Shown here: piece by piece, positions 9,242-16,664 of the stretch
Position numbering within the stretch: position 1 is the stretch's first letter
Layout of the letters: each line of letters begins with the position of its first letter
Assembly: GCF_001556515.1 (NCBI RefSeq)
Contig: NZ_LSJA01000221.1
Location: forward strand, 1-23,137
Source: Caulobacter sp. CCH9-E1
Lineage (GTDB): Bacteria > Pseudomonadota > Alphaproteobacteria > Caulobacterales > Caulobacteraceae
Length of the DNA stretch: 23,137 nucleotides
Reading direction: 5' to 3'
The notes under the pieces: model-generated
What the model was told of the DNA's origin: nothing
The model's input: only the letters and a program-made list of their open reading frames with translations
Databases searched by the model: none
Position numbers and translations under genes: made by a program

Positions 9242-9802
9242 TTGAAGCGTGCGTTTGACCTGCTGGCCTCGGCGGTCGGCCTGATCGTGCTGGCCGCGCC
9301 GATGCTGGCGCTATGGTTGCTTGTGCGACTGACGTCGCCTGGTCCGGGCCTTTACTGGTCCCAGCGGGTGGGGAAGGGCTCGTCCCTGTTTCCGATGCCC
9401 AAGTTCCGCACCATGCGGATCGACACGCCCGAGGTCGCGACCCATCTGCTGGACGCCCCCGACCGTTGGCTGACACCGGTCGGGCCGCTGATGCGCAAGT
9501 TGAGCCTGGACGAACTGCCTCAGCTGTGGAGCGTGCTGGTCGGGCACATGAGCCTGGTCGGTCCGCGCCCGGCGCTGTTCAATCAGGACGACCTGATCGC
9601 GGCGCGCAAGGCGGCCGGCGTCGACGCGCTGCGCCCCGGCGTGACCGGCTGGGCGCAGATCAATGGTCGCGACGAGCTCGCCATTCCGGACAAGGTGGCG
9701 CTCGACGCCGAGTACCTGCGCCGGCGCTCGTTCCTGTTCGACCTGAAGATCCTGGTCAGCACCGTCGTGCCGGTGCTGACCGCCAGGGGCGTGACCCGCT
9801 AG
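9242..9802 (+). CDS. Monotopic phosphoglycosyl transferase (bacterial sugar transferase family)
   Basis: A 186-residue member of the WbaP/PglC superfamily, which transfers a sugar-phosphate from a UDP-sugar to undecaprenyl phosphate to start polysaccharide or glycoconjugate synthesis. The N-terminal re-entrant membrane helix (about 5-28) contains the breaking proline in LAAP. KFRTM (about 59), the catalytic Asp-Glu pair in LSLDELPQLW, MSLVGPRP and LRPGVTGWAQINGRD are all present. The length is that of the minimal catalytic core, without the extra transmembrane domain of long WbaP proteins. Family starts usually read MKR-FDL, which here requires TTG at 9242. The gene follows tipN by 15 nt and is probably cotranscribed. 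The sugar donor cannot be inferred. Its stop overlaps the uxuB stop within a shared CTAG. Confidence 0.88.
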   Translation: MKRAFDLLASAVGLIVLAAPMLALWLLVRLTSPGPGLYWSQRVGKGSSLFPMPKFRTMRIDTPEVATHLLDAPDRWLTPVGPLMRKLSLDELPQLWSVLVGHMSLVGPRPALFNQDDLIAARKAAGVDALRPGVTGWAQINGRDELAIPDKVALDAEYLRRRSFLFDLKILVSTVVPVLTARGVTR

Positions 9803-11247
9803 CCGAGGGCGGCGTAGGCCTTCTCGAGCGCCGCGACGAAGGCCGGGTTGTTCGCCAGAGCCGCCGGGAAGACCGTGTCCAGCGCCAGGAAGGCCGCGAC
9901 GTCTGTCTTGGCCTCTCCGGTCGCGGCGACGCCCAGCGCGGTCAGCGCTTCGGCCAGGGGATCGGTGATCGCCTCGCCGGCCTTGGCGCGCAGGGCGACG
10001 AACCGCATCCAGGCGGCCAGCGGGATCGCCAGGCGCTCGATCGAGCGGCCCGCGTCCAGCGTCTCGGTCAGCGTGCCGAGGATGCGGAAGGGCAGTTTCT
10101 GCGAGCCGTCCCAGGCGATCTGCGACAGGTAGTGGCGGATCTCGGGATTGCGGAAGCGCGCCAGGATGGCCTCGGCGTACTGGGCCAGATCCAGGCCGCG
10201 CGGCGCGGTCAGGGTCGGGATGATGTCCTTGACCATCATGTCGCGCGCCAGGGCTTCCAGCACGGGATCGCTGACCGCCTCGAACACCGTCTCATGCCCA
10301 CGCAGGATGCCGGCATAGGCGAGGGTGGAGTGCACGCCGTTCAGCAGGCGCAGCTTGGCGCGTTCGAAGCCGCGGACATCGTCGGTCAGGATGACGCCGA
10401 CGCTGGCGAGGTCCGGGGCGTCCGCCGGCAGAACGTCTTCGACCACCCACTGGGTGAAGGCCTCGCGCTGGATCGGCCAGGCGTCCTCCAGACCAGTCGC
10501 GGTCAGCACTCGGGCGCGCAAGGCGTCGTCCGTGGCCGGGGTGATGCTGTCGACCATGGTGCGCGGGAATCTGCCCTCGCGTTCGATCCAGGCGGCGAGC
10601 TCGGCGTCCAGCTTGGCGGCGAACGCGACCACGGCGGCCTTCAGGCGCCAGCCGTTGTCGGCGAGGTTGTCGCAGGCGACCACGGCGTAGGGCGCAAGGC
10701 CCGCCGCGTGACGGCGACGCAGGCCTTCGACGATGTAGCCGACGGCGCTGTTGGGCTCGCGGGGATGGGCCAGGTCATGGACGATATCGGGGTGGCTCTC
10801 GTCGAGCCCGCCCTCCGCCGACAGGGTGTAGCCCTTCTCGGTGACGGTCAGGGTGACCATGCGCGTGGTCGGCGCGGCGAGGCGGGCGAAGACCGACGGC
10901 GGATCCTCCGGCGCGACCAGCACCTCCTGGATGGAGCCGATCACCCGGAAGGTCGTCTCGGCGTCCAGCTGCGCAAGGGTGTAGAGGCCGTCCTGCGGCT
11001 CCAGGGCGTCGCGGACGCCGGGGCTCTTCAGCGAGACGGCGCAGATCCCCCAACGCGGGTCCTTGGCCAGTAGCTCGTCGAAATAGAAGGCCTGGTGGGC
11101 GCGGTGGAAGGCGCCGGGACCAAAGTGAACGACGCCGATCTGGACCTTGTCGCGGTCATAGACGGGCAGGGCGACGCCCGGGATCGCGCCGGGATAGCTG
11201 GTGGCGCTTAAACGCAGGGCGGAAGAGGTCTCGGAGGAAGCGGTCAA
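9799..11247 (-). CDS. uxuB: Fructuronate reductase (D-mannonate oxidoreductase), mannitol dehydrogenase family
   Basis: A polyol-specific long-chain dehydrogenase of 482 residues, expected to reduce D-fructuronate to D-mannonate with NADH. Recognisable features are GPGAFHRAHQA (43-53), LTVTEKGY (133-140), ACDNLADNG (191-199), MVDSITPATD (231-240) and the catalytic KLRLLNGVHS (Lys298, Asn303, His306). DGSQKLPFR follows further on. These blocks match E. coli UxuB and plant/bacterial mannitol dehydrogenases far better than the UxaB (tagaturonate reductase) type. The start appears to be TTG 11247. No strong ribosome site precedes it, so a slightly different start is possible. It lies 83 bp downstream of uxaA on the same strand, probably in one operon. 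No UxuA mannonate dehydratase is nearby. Confidence 0.88.
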   Translation of the reverse strand: MTASSETSSALRLSATSYPGAIPGVALPVYDRDKVQIGVVHFGPGAFHRAHQAFYFDELLAKDPRWGICAVSLKSPGVRDALEPQDGLYTLAQLDAETTFRVIGSIQEVLVAPEDPPSVFARLAAPTTRMVTLTVTEKGYTLSAEGGLDESHPDIVHDLAHPREPNSAVGYIVEGLRRRHAAGLAPYAVVACDNLADNGWRLKAAVVAFAAKLDAELAAWIEREGRFPRTMVDSITPATDDALRARVLTATGLEDAWPIQREAFTQWVVEDVLPADAPDLASVGVILTDDVRGFERAKLRLLNGVHSTLAYAGILRGHETVFEAVSDPVLEALARDMMVKDIIPTLTAPRGLDLAQYAEAILARFRNPEIRHYLSQIAWDGSQKLPFRILGTLTETLDAGRSIERLAIPLAAWMRFVALRAKAGEAITDPLAEALTALGVAATGEAKTDVAAFLALDTVFPAALANNPAFVAALEKAYAALG

Positions 11248-11330
11248 GGGAAGCGCCTAGAGATCGAAGGAACGTTCAGGCCGCCTACATGCTGTAGTCT
11301 GGCCTCGGTGACAATTGGCTTGACCAATCT

Positions 11331-12839
11331 CTAGAGGGTCACGCCGGACTTCCAAATAGCGATCTCGCGTTCGCCGTTCAGCTCGGCCTTGGTCGGTTTA
11401 CCGGAGGCGGTTTCGACCACGAGATCCATCAGGGCGTTCGCCGCCTCGTCCATCGAGACGCCCGCCAGCACCTGGCCGGCGTCGAAGTCGATCCACCCCG
11501 GCTTGCGCTGGGCGAGGCCGGAGTTCGAAGCGATCTTCAGCGTAGGGGCGGGGAAGCCGAGCGGCGTGCCGCGTCCGGTCGTGAACAGGATCACGGTGGC
11601 GCCCGCCGCCGTCAGGGCTGTCGACGACACGGCGTCGTTGCCGGGCGCTTCGAGCAGGGTCAGGCCGTGCGGTCCGACCCGCTCGCCATAGCGCAGCACC
11701 TTGACCAGCGGCGCGCGGCCGCCCTTCTGGACCGCGCCGAGGGACTTCTCCTCCAGCGTCGTGATGCCGCCGGCGATGTTGCCGGGCGAGGGGTTCTCAT
11801 AGATCGGCTGGTGATTGTCGATGAAGTAGCGCTTGAAGTCGTCGATCACGCAGACGGCCTGGTCGAACACCTCGCGGCTGGCGGCGCGGGCCAGCAGCAC
11901 GCCCTCGGCGCCGAACACCTCGGGGATTTCGGTCAGCACCGGCGTGCCGCCGGCGTCGGCGACCTTGTCGGCGATGCGGCCGACCAGAGGATTGGCGGTG
12001 ACGCCCGAGAAGCCGTCCGAGCCGCCGCACTTGAGGCCGACCACCAAGTCCGAGACTGGGATCGGCTCGCGGCGGTCGCGCTCAGCGATCTCGACCAGCG
12101 CCTCGACGGCGGCCAGGCCATCTTCCAGCTCGTCCTCGACCATCTGGGTGGTGAAGCCGCGCAGGCGTTCGTGATCGATCTCCGGCGCGCTCTCCAGCAG
12201 AGCCTTGAGCTGATTGTTCTCGCAGCCCAGGCCCAGCAGCAGGACGCCGCCCGCGTTGGGGTGGCTGGCCAAGGCCGCGATCAGCTTGCGGGTGTGGGCC
12301 AGGTCATCGCCCAGCTGCGAGCAGCCGAACGGGTGGGGAAAGGCGAAGACGCCGTCGACGCGGCCGGCGAAGCGCTGGCTGGCTCTTTCGGCGATGCGGC
12401 GGGCGGTGTTGGCCACGCAGCCCACGGTGCATAGCACCCAGATCTCGTTGCGCGTTCCGGCCCGGCCGTTCTTGCGCCGATAGCCCTGGAAGGCGCGCGG
12501 CGTCGGTTCTTGTCGAGGTTCGGGTGGGGCGGGCGTCCAGGCGAAGTCCTCGACGCCCTCCAGACGCGTGGCGACGTTGTGGACATGGACGTGATCGCCG
12601 ACGGCGATATCCGCCAGCGCTCGGCCGATCGGCCATCCATACTTCAGCACGTCCTCGCCGGCCTTGGCGGCGCGGATGGCGATCTTGTGGCCCTTGGGGA
12701 TGTCGGCGCGCGCGGTGATGGCCTGGCCATGCAAGTCCACAGCCTCGCCGCGGGCGATGTCGCGCAGCGACGTGGCGACGTGGTCGCGCGGGTCGACCGG
12801 GTGGATCGATTCGCGTTGCGGCTGGAGCGCATCAGTCAT
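11331..12839 (-). CDS. uxaA: Altronate dehydratase
   Basis: A 502-residue cytoplasmic enzyme of the UxaA/GarD family. It dehydrates D-altronate to 2-keto-3-deoxygluconate in galacturonate breakdown. The N-terminal SAF domain (about 14-92) includes IPKGHKIAIR and the GDHVHVHN turn (81-88). The large dehydratase domain follows, with NGRAGTRNEIWVLCTVGC, HPFGCSQLGDD, GLGCENNQ, LKCGGSDGFSG and TTGRGTPLGFPAPTLKI. The length fits the family norm of about 495-510. The start at ATG 12839 is chosen because conservation begins near it. The open frame extends far upstream, but only as an artefact of GC bias through the divergent regulator gene. A LacI-type operator and promoter lie 52-79 bases upstream. 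It is the first gene of the probable uxaA-uxuB operon. Galactarate dehydratase is an alternative but less likely substrate class. Confidence 0.92.
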   Translation of the reverse strand: MTDALQPQRESIHPVDPRDHVATSLRDIARGEAVDLHGQAITARADIPKGHKIAIRAAKAGEDVLKYGWPIGRALADIAVGDHVHVHNVATRLEGVEDFAWTPAPPEPRQEPTPRAFQGYRRKNGRAGTRNEIWVLCTVGCVANTARRIAERASQRFAGRVDGVFAFPHPFGCSQLGDDLAHTRKLIAALASHPNAGGVLLLGLGCENNQLKALLESAPEIDHERLRGFTTQMVEDELEDGLAAVEALVEIAERDRREPIPVSDLVVGLKCGGSDGFSGVTANPLVGRIADKVADAGGTPVLTEIPEVFGAEGVLLARAASREVFDQAVCVIDDFKRYFIDNHQPIYENPSPGNIAGGITTLEEKSLGAVQKGGRAPLVKVLRYGERVGPHGLTLLEAPGNDAVSSTALTAAGATVILFTTGRGTPLGFPAPTLKIASNSGLAQRKPGWIDFDAGQVLAGVSMDEAANALMDLVVETASGKPTKAELNGEREIAIWKSGVTL

Positions 12840-12890
12840 CGTGAAGTCTCGCCCTCGGGGCGGGGATCGCCAAAAGAAAAGATCAGTGAC

Positions 12891-12918
12891 ATGGTAACCG
12901 GTGTCAGATTGGCGGCAA
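12891..12918 (-). promoter_or_regulatory. Putative uxaA promoter overlapped by an operator
   Basis: Read on the minus strand there is a -35-like TTGCCG (12918-12913), a 16-base spacer and a -10-like TACCAT (12896-12891), about 50 bases before the uxaA ATG. The LacI-type palindrome occupies the spacer and the -10, as expected for repression by steric block. The -10 is a poor consensus match. The assignment rests mainly on the parallel arrangement upstream of uxaC. Confidence 0.5.
12893..12906. promoter_or_regulatory. LacI-family operator, uxaA / regulator intergenic region
   Basis: The 14-mer reads TGACACCGGTTACC on the minus strand. It is a near-palindrome around ACCGGT with the central CG step typical of LacI-family operators. 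The same 14 bases, plus the next A, recur exactly upstream of uxaC. It lies between divergent uxaA and the LacI-family gene, 93 bases before the regulator start, so it could also mediate autoregulation. Confidence 0.8.
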
Positions 12919-12998
12919 GTCGATGTTTCGTCGTAGGTGGCGATCACCGTCTCGCTAGAGTATGACAAGCCAAAATAAACAAAGCCGCTGGGAACGCC

Positions 12999-14072
12999 GT
13001 GACTGCTTCGAATACGCCTTCCTCGAATCCGGAAGAAAGCGAGACCGGCGTCGAGGGCGGACGCCGCCGGGCGACGATCAACGATATCGCGCGTCTGGCC
13101 GGCGTTTCGAAGAAGACCGTCTCGCGCGTCATCAACCAGTCGCCCTTCGTTCGCGACGAGACGCGCGAGCGGATCGAGGCGGTCATCGCCGAGTGGGGTT
13201 ATGCGCCTGATCCGCAGGCGCGAGGCCTGGCGTTCCGTCGATCGTTCCTGATCGGCATGATCTACGACAACCCCAATCCGCAGTACGTCGTGAACATGCA
13301 ACTGGGCCTGCTGGACGGCTTGCGCGGTTCCGGCTTCGAACTGGTGGTGCACCCTTGCGACCGTTCCAGCCCGACTTTCCTGGCCGATATTCGAGCCTTC
13401 GTGGAGCGCCAGAAGCTGTTCGGCGTGGTGCTGCCGCCGTCGGTCTCCGAGGATGACCGCGTCGCCAAGCTGCTCAACGAGATCGGCTGCGCCTATATCC
13501 GCATCGCCTCGGTCGAGCTGGACAAGCCCGAGCACATGATCGTCGGCCATGACCGGCTGGGCGGGGCCCAGGCCGCGCGGCACATCCTGTCCCTGGGGCA
13601 CCGCCGGATCGCCTTCATCTCGGGTCCCGCCACCTTCCGCTCGTCGCACGAGCGGCGAGGGGGCTTCGAAGAGGCCTTGGCCGAGGCGGGGCTGAAGCTG
13701 GCGCCGGAGGACATCGTCCAGGGCGGCTACACCTTCGAGTCCGGCGTGGCTTGCGGAGACATTCTCCTGGCGCGCAACCCGCGTCCGACCGCGATCTTTT
13801 GCGGCAACGACGAAATGGCCGCGGGCGTGCTGCAATCGGCCCGCAAGGCAGGTCTTTCGGTTCCGCAAGACGTGACCGTCGTCGGTTTTGACGACTTCCA
13901 GATCGCCCAGGCGGTGTGGCCGCCGCTGACCACGGTGCGCACGCCGACGCGCGAGATCGGCCGGATGGCCGCCGAGAAGCTGCTGGGAGTCGAACGTCCT
14001 GAGCCGCGCGACCTTACGACCACGGAGCCAAGCTTGGTGGTGCGCGAGTCCTCGGGCCCGGTTCCGGCGTGA
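12999..14072 (+). CDS. LacI-family transcriptional regulator of the uronate island
   Basis: A 357-residue repressor. An N-terminal extension of about 24 residues, rich in Ser/Glu/Asn, precedes the DNA-binding domain. The helix-turn-helix ATINDIARLAGVSKKTVSRV spans 25-44, and the hinge helix near 71-78 (DPQARGLAFR) leads to a periplasmic-binding-protein-like effector domain (about 82-345). That domain shows FLIGMIYDNPNPQY, HRRIAFISGP, FCGNDEMAAGVL and VTVVGFDDFQIA. The start is GTG 12999 with GGGAA upstream; the frame has no earlier plausible start. The gene sits between uxaA (divergent) and uxaC (same strand), each preceded by an identical ACCGGT-centred operator, so it most likely controls both and kdgAK. 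The inducer is probably a pathway intermediate such as KDG or a hexuronate, but this is inference. It is analogous in role to KdgR/UxuR/ExuR regulators. Confidence 0.9.
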   Translation: MTASNTPSSNPEESETGVEGGRRRATINDIARLAGVSKKTVSRVINQSPFVRDETRERIEAVIAEWGYAPDPQARGLAFRRSFLIGMIYDNPNPQYVVNMQLGLLDGLRGSGFELVVHPCDRSSPTFLADIRAFVERQKLFGVVLPPSVSEDDRVAKLLNEIGCAYIRIASVELDKPEHMIVGHDRLGGAQAARHILSLGHRRIAFISGPATFRSSHERRGGFEEALAEAGLKLAPEDIVQGGYTFESGVACGDILLARNPRPTAIFCGNDEMAAGVLQSARKAGLSVPQDVTVVGFDDFQIAQAVWPPLTTVRTPTREIGRMAAEKLLGVERPEPRDLTTTEPSLVVRESSGPVPA

Positions 14073-14093
14073 ATGCTCGCGGCCGCCCGCGGC

Positions 14094-14122
14094 TTGCATC
14101 GTAACATGACACCGGTTACCAA
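14094..14122 (+). promoter_or_regulatory. Putative uxaC promoter overlapped by an operator
   Basis: TTGCAT (14094-14099), a 17-base spacer and TACCAA (14117-14122) lie about 60 bases upstream of uxaC. The LacI-type operator fills the spacer and enters the -10, which copies the uxaA promoter layout. The promoter is predicted from this parallel; the hexamers alone would not be convincing. Confidence 0.5.
14107..14120. promoter_or_regulatory. LacI-family operator upstream of uxaC
   Basis: TGACACCGGTTACC is identical to the 14-mer upstream of uxaA and has the same orientation relative to the gene it precedes. It is centred 67 bases upstream of the uxaC ATG, in the 108-bp gap after the regulator gene. 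It suggests that uxaC-kduI-kduD has its own regulated promoter, rather than only read-through from the regulator. Confidence 0.8.
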
Positions 14123-14180
14123 GCGGGCCAAAGCGCCTCATCGCGAAGTCGCCGGTCAGACAGGGAGCAGACGTTAAGCC

Positions 14181-15644
14181 ATGCCCAGGCCTCTGAATTT
14201 CCATGATGACCGGTTGTTTCCGGCCGACCCGACCACCCGGTCCTACGCCCGGGGCCTGTACGGCCTGGTCAAGCACCTGCCGATCATCAGCCCGCACGGC
14301 CACACCGATCCGAGCTGGTTCGCGACCAACGCGCCGTTCCAGGACGCCACCGACCTGCTGCTGGCGCCGGACCACTATCTGTTCCGAATGCTCTACAGCC
14401 AGGGGATCCAGCTCGACGCGCTGAAGGTGCGCTCGAAGGCCGGTGTTCCCGACACCGACCCGCGCGAAGCCTGGCGCGTGTTCGCCAGCAACTTCCACCT
14501 GTTCCGGGGCACGCCCTCGTGGGTGTGGCTGAACCACGTGTTCGGTCAGGTGTTCGGCTTCACCGAGTTCCTCGAAGCCTCGAACTCGGACGCCTATTAC
14601 GACCGCATCACCGAGGCGCTGGCGACCGAAGCCTATCGCCCCCGCGCCCTGTTCGACCGTTTCAATATCGAGACCCTGGCCACCACCGAGGGCCCGCACG
14701 AGAGCCTCGCGCATCACAAGGCGATCCGCGAGAGCGGGTGGGGCGGTCACGTCATCACCGCCTACCGTCCAGACGCCGTCATCGACTTCGAGGACGAGCG
14801 CAGCCCGCGCGCCTTCGAGCGCTTCGCCGAGGTGTCCGGCCAGGACGTCTACAGCTGGAAATCCTACCTCGAGGCGCACCGCCTGCGCCGCCAAGCCTTC
14901 ATCGAGGCGGGCGCGACCTCGTCCGACCACGGTCACCCGACCGCGGCCACGGCCGATCTGACCGACGCCGAGGCCGAGGCCCTGTTCGCGGACCTGGTGA
15001 AGGGCAATGTGACGCCGCAGAAGGCGGAGCTGTTCCGCGCCCAGATGCTGACCGAGATGGCCAAGATGAGCCTGGACGACGGTCTGGTCATGCAGATCCA
15101 CCCCGGCTCGCACCGCAATCACAATGTTGGCCTGCTGAACTCCCACGGCCGCGACAAGGGCGCCGACATCCCGATGCGCACCGAGTACGTGGATGCGCTG
15201 AAGCCGCTGCTAACCCGCCTGGGCAATGATCCGCGCCTGTCGATCATCTTGTTTACGCTGGACGAGACGACCTACAGCCGCGAACTGGCCCCGCTGGCCG
15301 GCCACTATCCGGTCCTGAAGCTGGGCCCGTCCTGGTGGTTCCACGACAGCCCGGAGGGCATGATGCGCTTCCGCGAGCAGGTCACCGAGACCGCCGGCTT
15401 CTACAACACCGTCGGCTTCAACGACGACACCCGCGCCTTCCTGTCGATCCCGGCACGCCACGACGTGGCCCGCCGTGTCGACAGCGCTTTCCTGGCCCGC
15501 ATGGTCGCCGAGCACCGCATGGATCTCGTCGAGGCCGAGGAGCTGATCGTCGACCTGACGTACAACCTGCCTAAGAAGGCCTACAAGCTCGACCAGCGTC
15601 CGGACTGGGCCCGTCCCGCCGCGCTGCGCGCCGCCGCCGAATAG
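14181..15644 (+). CDS. uxaC: Uronate isomerase (glucuronate/galacturonate isomerase)
   Basis: An amidohydrolase-superfamily enzyme of 487 residues. It converts D-glucuronate to D-fructuronate and D-galacturonate to D-tagaturonate, the first step after uptake. The metal-binding His-x-His is in SPHGHTDP (His39, His41). Further family blocks are WVWLNHVFGQVFGF, IETLATTEGPHE, MQIHPGSHRNHN, LGPSWWFHDSPEGM and GFYNTVGFNDDTRAFLSIPARHD near the C-terminus. The length suits UxaC (about 470-490). ATG 14181 follows CAGGGAGC with a slightly long spacing. kduI follows 24 bp downstream. Sequence and position agree with the C. crescentus uronate isomerase next to its LacI-type regulator. Confidence 0.95.
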   Translation: MPRPLNFHDDRLFPADPTTRSYARGLYGLVKHLPIISPHGHTDPSWFATNAPFQDATDLLLAPDHYLFRMLYSQGIQLDALKVRSKAGVPDTDPREAWRVFASNFHLFRGTPSWVWLNHVFGQVFGFTEFLEASNSDAYYDRITEALATEAYRPRALFDRFNIETLATTEGPHESLAHHKAIRESGWGGHVITAYRPDAVIDFEDERSPRAFERFAEVSGQDVYSWKSYLEAHRLRRQAFIEAGATSSDHGHPTAATADLTDAEAEALFADLVKGNVTPQKAELFRAQMLTEMAKMSLDDGLVMQIHPGSHRNHNVGLLNSHGRDKGADIPMRTEYVDALKPLLTRLGNDPRLSIILFTLDETTYSRELAPLAGHYPVLKLGPSWWFHDSPEGMMRFREQVTETAGFYNTVGFNDDTRAFLSIPARHDVARRVDSAFLARMVAEHRMDLVEAEELIVDLTYNLPKKAYKLDQRPDWARPAALRAAAE

Positions 15645-15668
15645 AACACCCTTTCCGGAGACTTCCTG

Positions 15669-16508
15669 ATGTTCGCCAAGACCTATCACGCCACCCATCC
15701 GGACATGATGTTCGCGGTCAGCAACGACGACCTGCGCGACCGCTACCTGATGCAGGGCCTGTTCCAGGACGGCCAGATCGTCCTGACCTACAACCACGCC
15801 GAACGTTTCGTCGTCGGCGGCGTCGTGGCGACCAGCCCGATCAAGCTGCCCGACCAGACCGAGCCCGCCTCGGCCGCCGGCCACCCGTTCCTTGAGCGCC
15901 GCGAGCTGGGCCTGATCAATGTCGGCGAGACCACCGGCAAGGTCACTGTCGACGGCGTTGTCTACGAGATCGTTCCGCGTGACGGCCTTTACGTCACCAT
16001 GGGCGCCAAGGACGTGACCTTCGAGGGCGTCGACGGCGCCGCGCGCTTTTACCTGGTCAGCCTGCCGGCCCACGCCGCGTTCGAGACCAAGAAGCTGGCC
16101 TTCGCCGACGCGATCCCGCTGGAGCGCGGCGCGCTGGAGACCTCCAACGAGCGCACGATCTACCAGTACATCGTGCCGACCACCTGCAAGTCGGCCCAGC
16201 TGTTGCTGGGCATGACCGTGCTGAAGCCGGGCAGCGTCTGGAACACCATGCCGCCCCACCTGCACGACCGTCGCTCGGAAGCCTATTTCTACTTCGGCCT
16301 GGGCGAGAACGACCGGGTCTTCCATTACATGGGCGAGCCGGACGAGATGCGTCACATCGTGATCGCCAACGAGGAAGCCGTGATGAGCCCGCCGTGGTCG
16401 ATCCACATGGGCTCGGGCACCGCCAACTACACCTTCATCTGGGCGATGGGCGGCGAGAACCTCGACTATACCGACATGAACGTGCTGGACATTTGCCAGC
16501 TGAAGTAG
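15669..16508 (+). CDS. kduI: 5-keto-4-deoxyuronate isomerase (5-dehydro-4-deoxy-D-glucuronate isomerase)
   Basis: A cupin-fold isomerase of 279 residues, essentially the E. coli KduI length. It converts 4-deoxy-5-keto-uronate, released from unsaturated oligogalacturonides or similar lyase products, to 2,5-diketo-3-deoxygluconate. The zinc ligands are visible as His197 and His199 in PPHLHDRR, Glu204 in RRSEAYFYF, and His246 in [16 protein letters not shown]. The N-terminal half contains [11 protein letters not shown] and [17 protein letters not shown] clear ribosome site, CCGGAGAC, precedes ATG 15669. It lies in the uxaC operon, which brings lyase-derived and free uronates under one promoter. 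KduI has also been reported to act on ordinary hexuronates in E. coli, which may matter for the gap in the neighbouring pathway. Confidence 0.95.
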   Translation: MFAKTYHATHPDMMFAVSNDDLRDRYLMQGLFQDGQIVLTYNHAERFVVGGVVATSPIKLPDQTEPASAAGHPFLERRELGLINVGETTGKVTVDGVVYEIVPRDGLYVTMGAKDVTFEGVDGAARFYLVSLPAHAAFETKKLAFADAIPLERGALETSNERTIYQYIVPTTCKSAQLLLGMTVLKPGSVWNTMPPHLHDRRSEAYFYFGLGENDRVFHYMGEPDEMRHIVIANEEAVMSPPWSIHMGSGTANYTFIWAMGGENLDYTDMNVLDICQLK

Positions 16509-16532
16509 GGCCGAAAGGCTAGGCGCTTCCTC

Positions 16533-16639
16533 CGTGTCATCCCGGGCGAAGCGTAGCGAAGACCCGGGACCCAGGACCGCGCGCTGAGCGGTCGCCCCTG
16601 GGTCCCGGATAGCCTCTGCGAGGCTTCCGGGATGACACG
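16533..16639. repeat. Large palindromic intergenic repeat element between kduI and kduD
   Basis: A nested inverted repeat of about 107 bp. The outer arms CGTGTCATCCCGG (16533-16545) and CCGGGATGACACG (16627-16639) are perfect complements. The inner arms CCGGGACCCAGG (16564-16575) and CCTGGGTCCCGG (16597-16608) are also perfect, and a small GACCGC/GCGGTC stem caps the structure. The right part has its own GCCTCTGCGAGGC hairpin. The GTCATCCCGG...CCTGGGTCCC vocabulary resembles dispersed palindromic repeats known in alphaproteobacterial intergenic regions. It has no coding capacity. Transcribed, it would form a long hairpin just before the kduD ribosome site. Confidence 0.85.
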
Positions 16640-16664
16640 ATTTTTGGATCAGGAAATCAGAACC

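Noticed and set aside
9313..11073. A plus-strand frame of 586 codons
   Set aside because: It covers the transferase gene in another frame and then uxuB antisense, without motifs or a ribosome site.
12840..15146. Upstream extension of the uxaA frame to over 1200 codons
   Set aside because: Only the part from 12839 downwards is UxaA. The rest runs antisense through the regulator gene and uxaC, across two operator regions.
16632..16664. ATG 16632 as the kduD start
   Set aside because: It lies in the arm of the palindromic repeat and adds unconserved residues. ATG 16665 has a ribosome site and the family-typical N-terminus.
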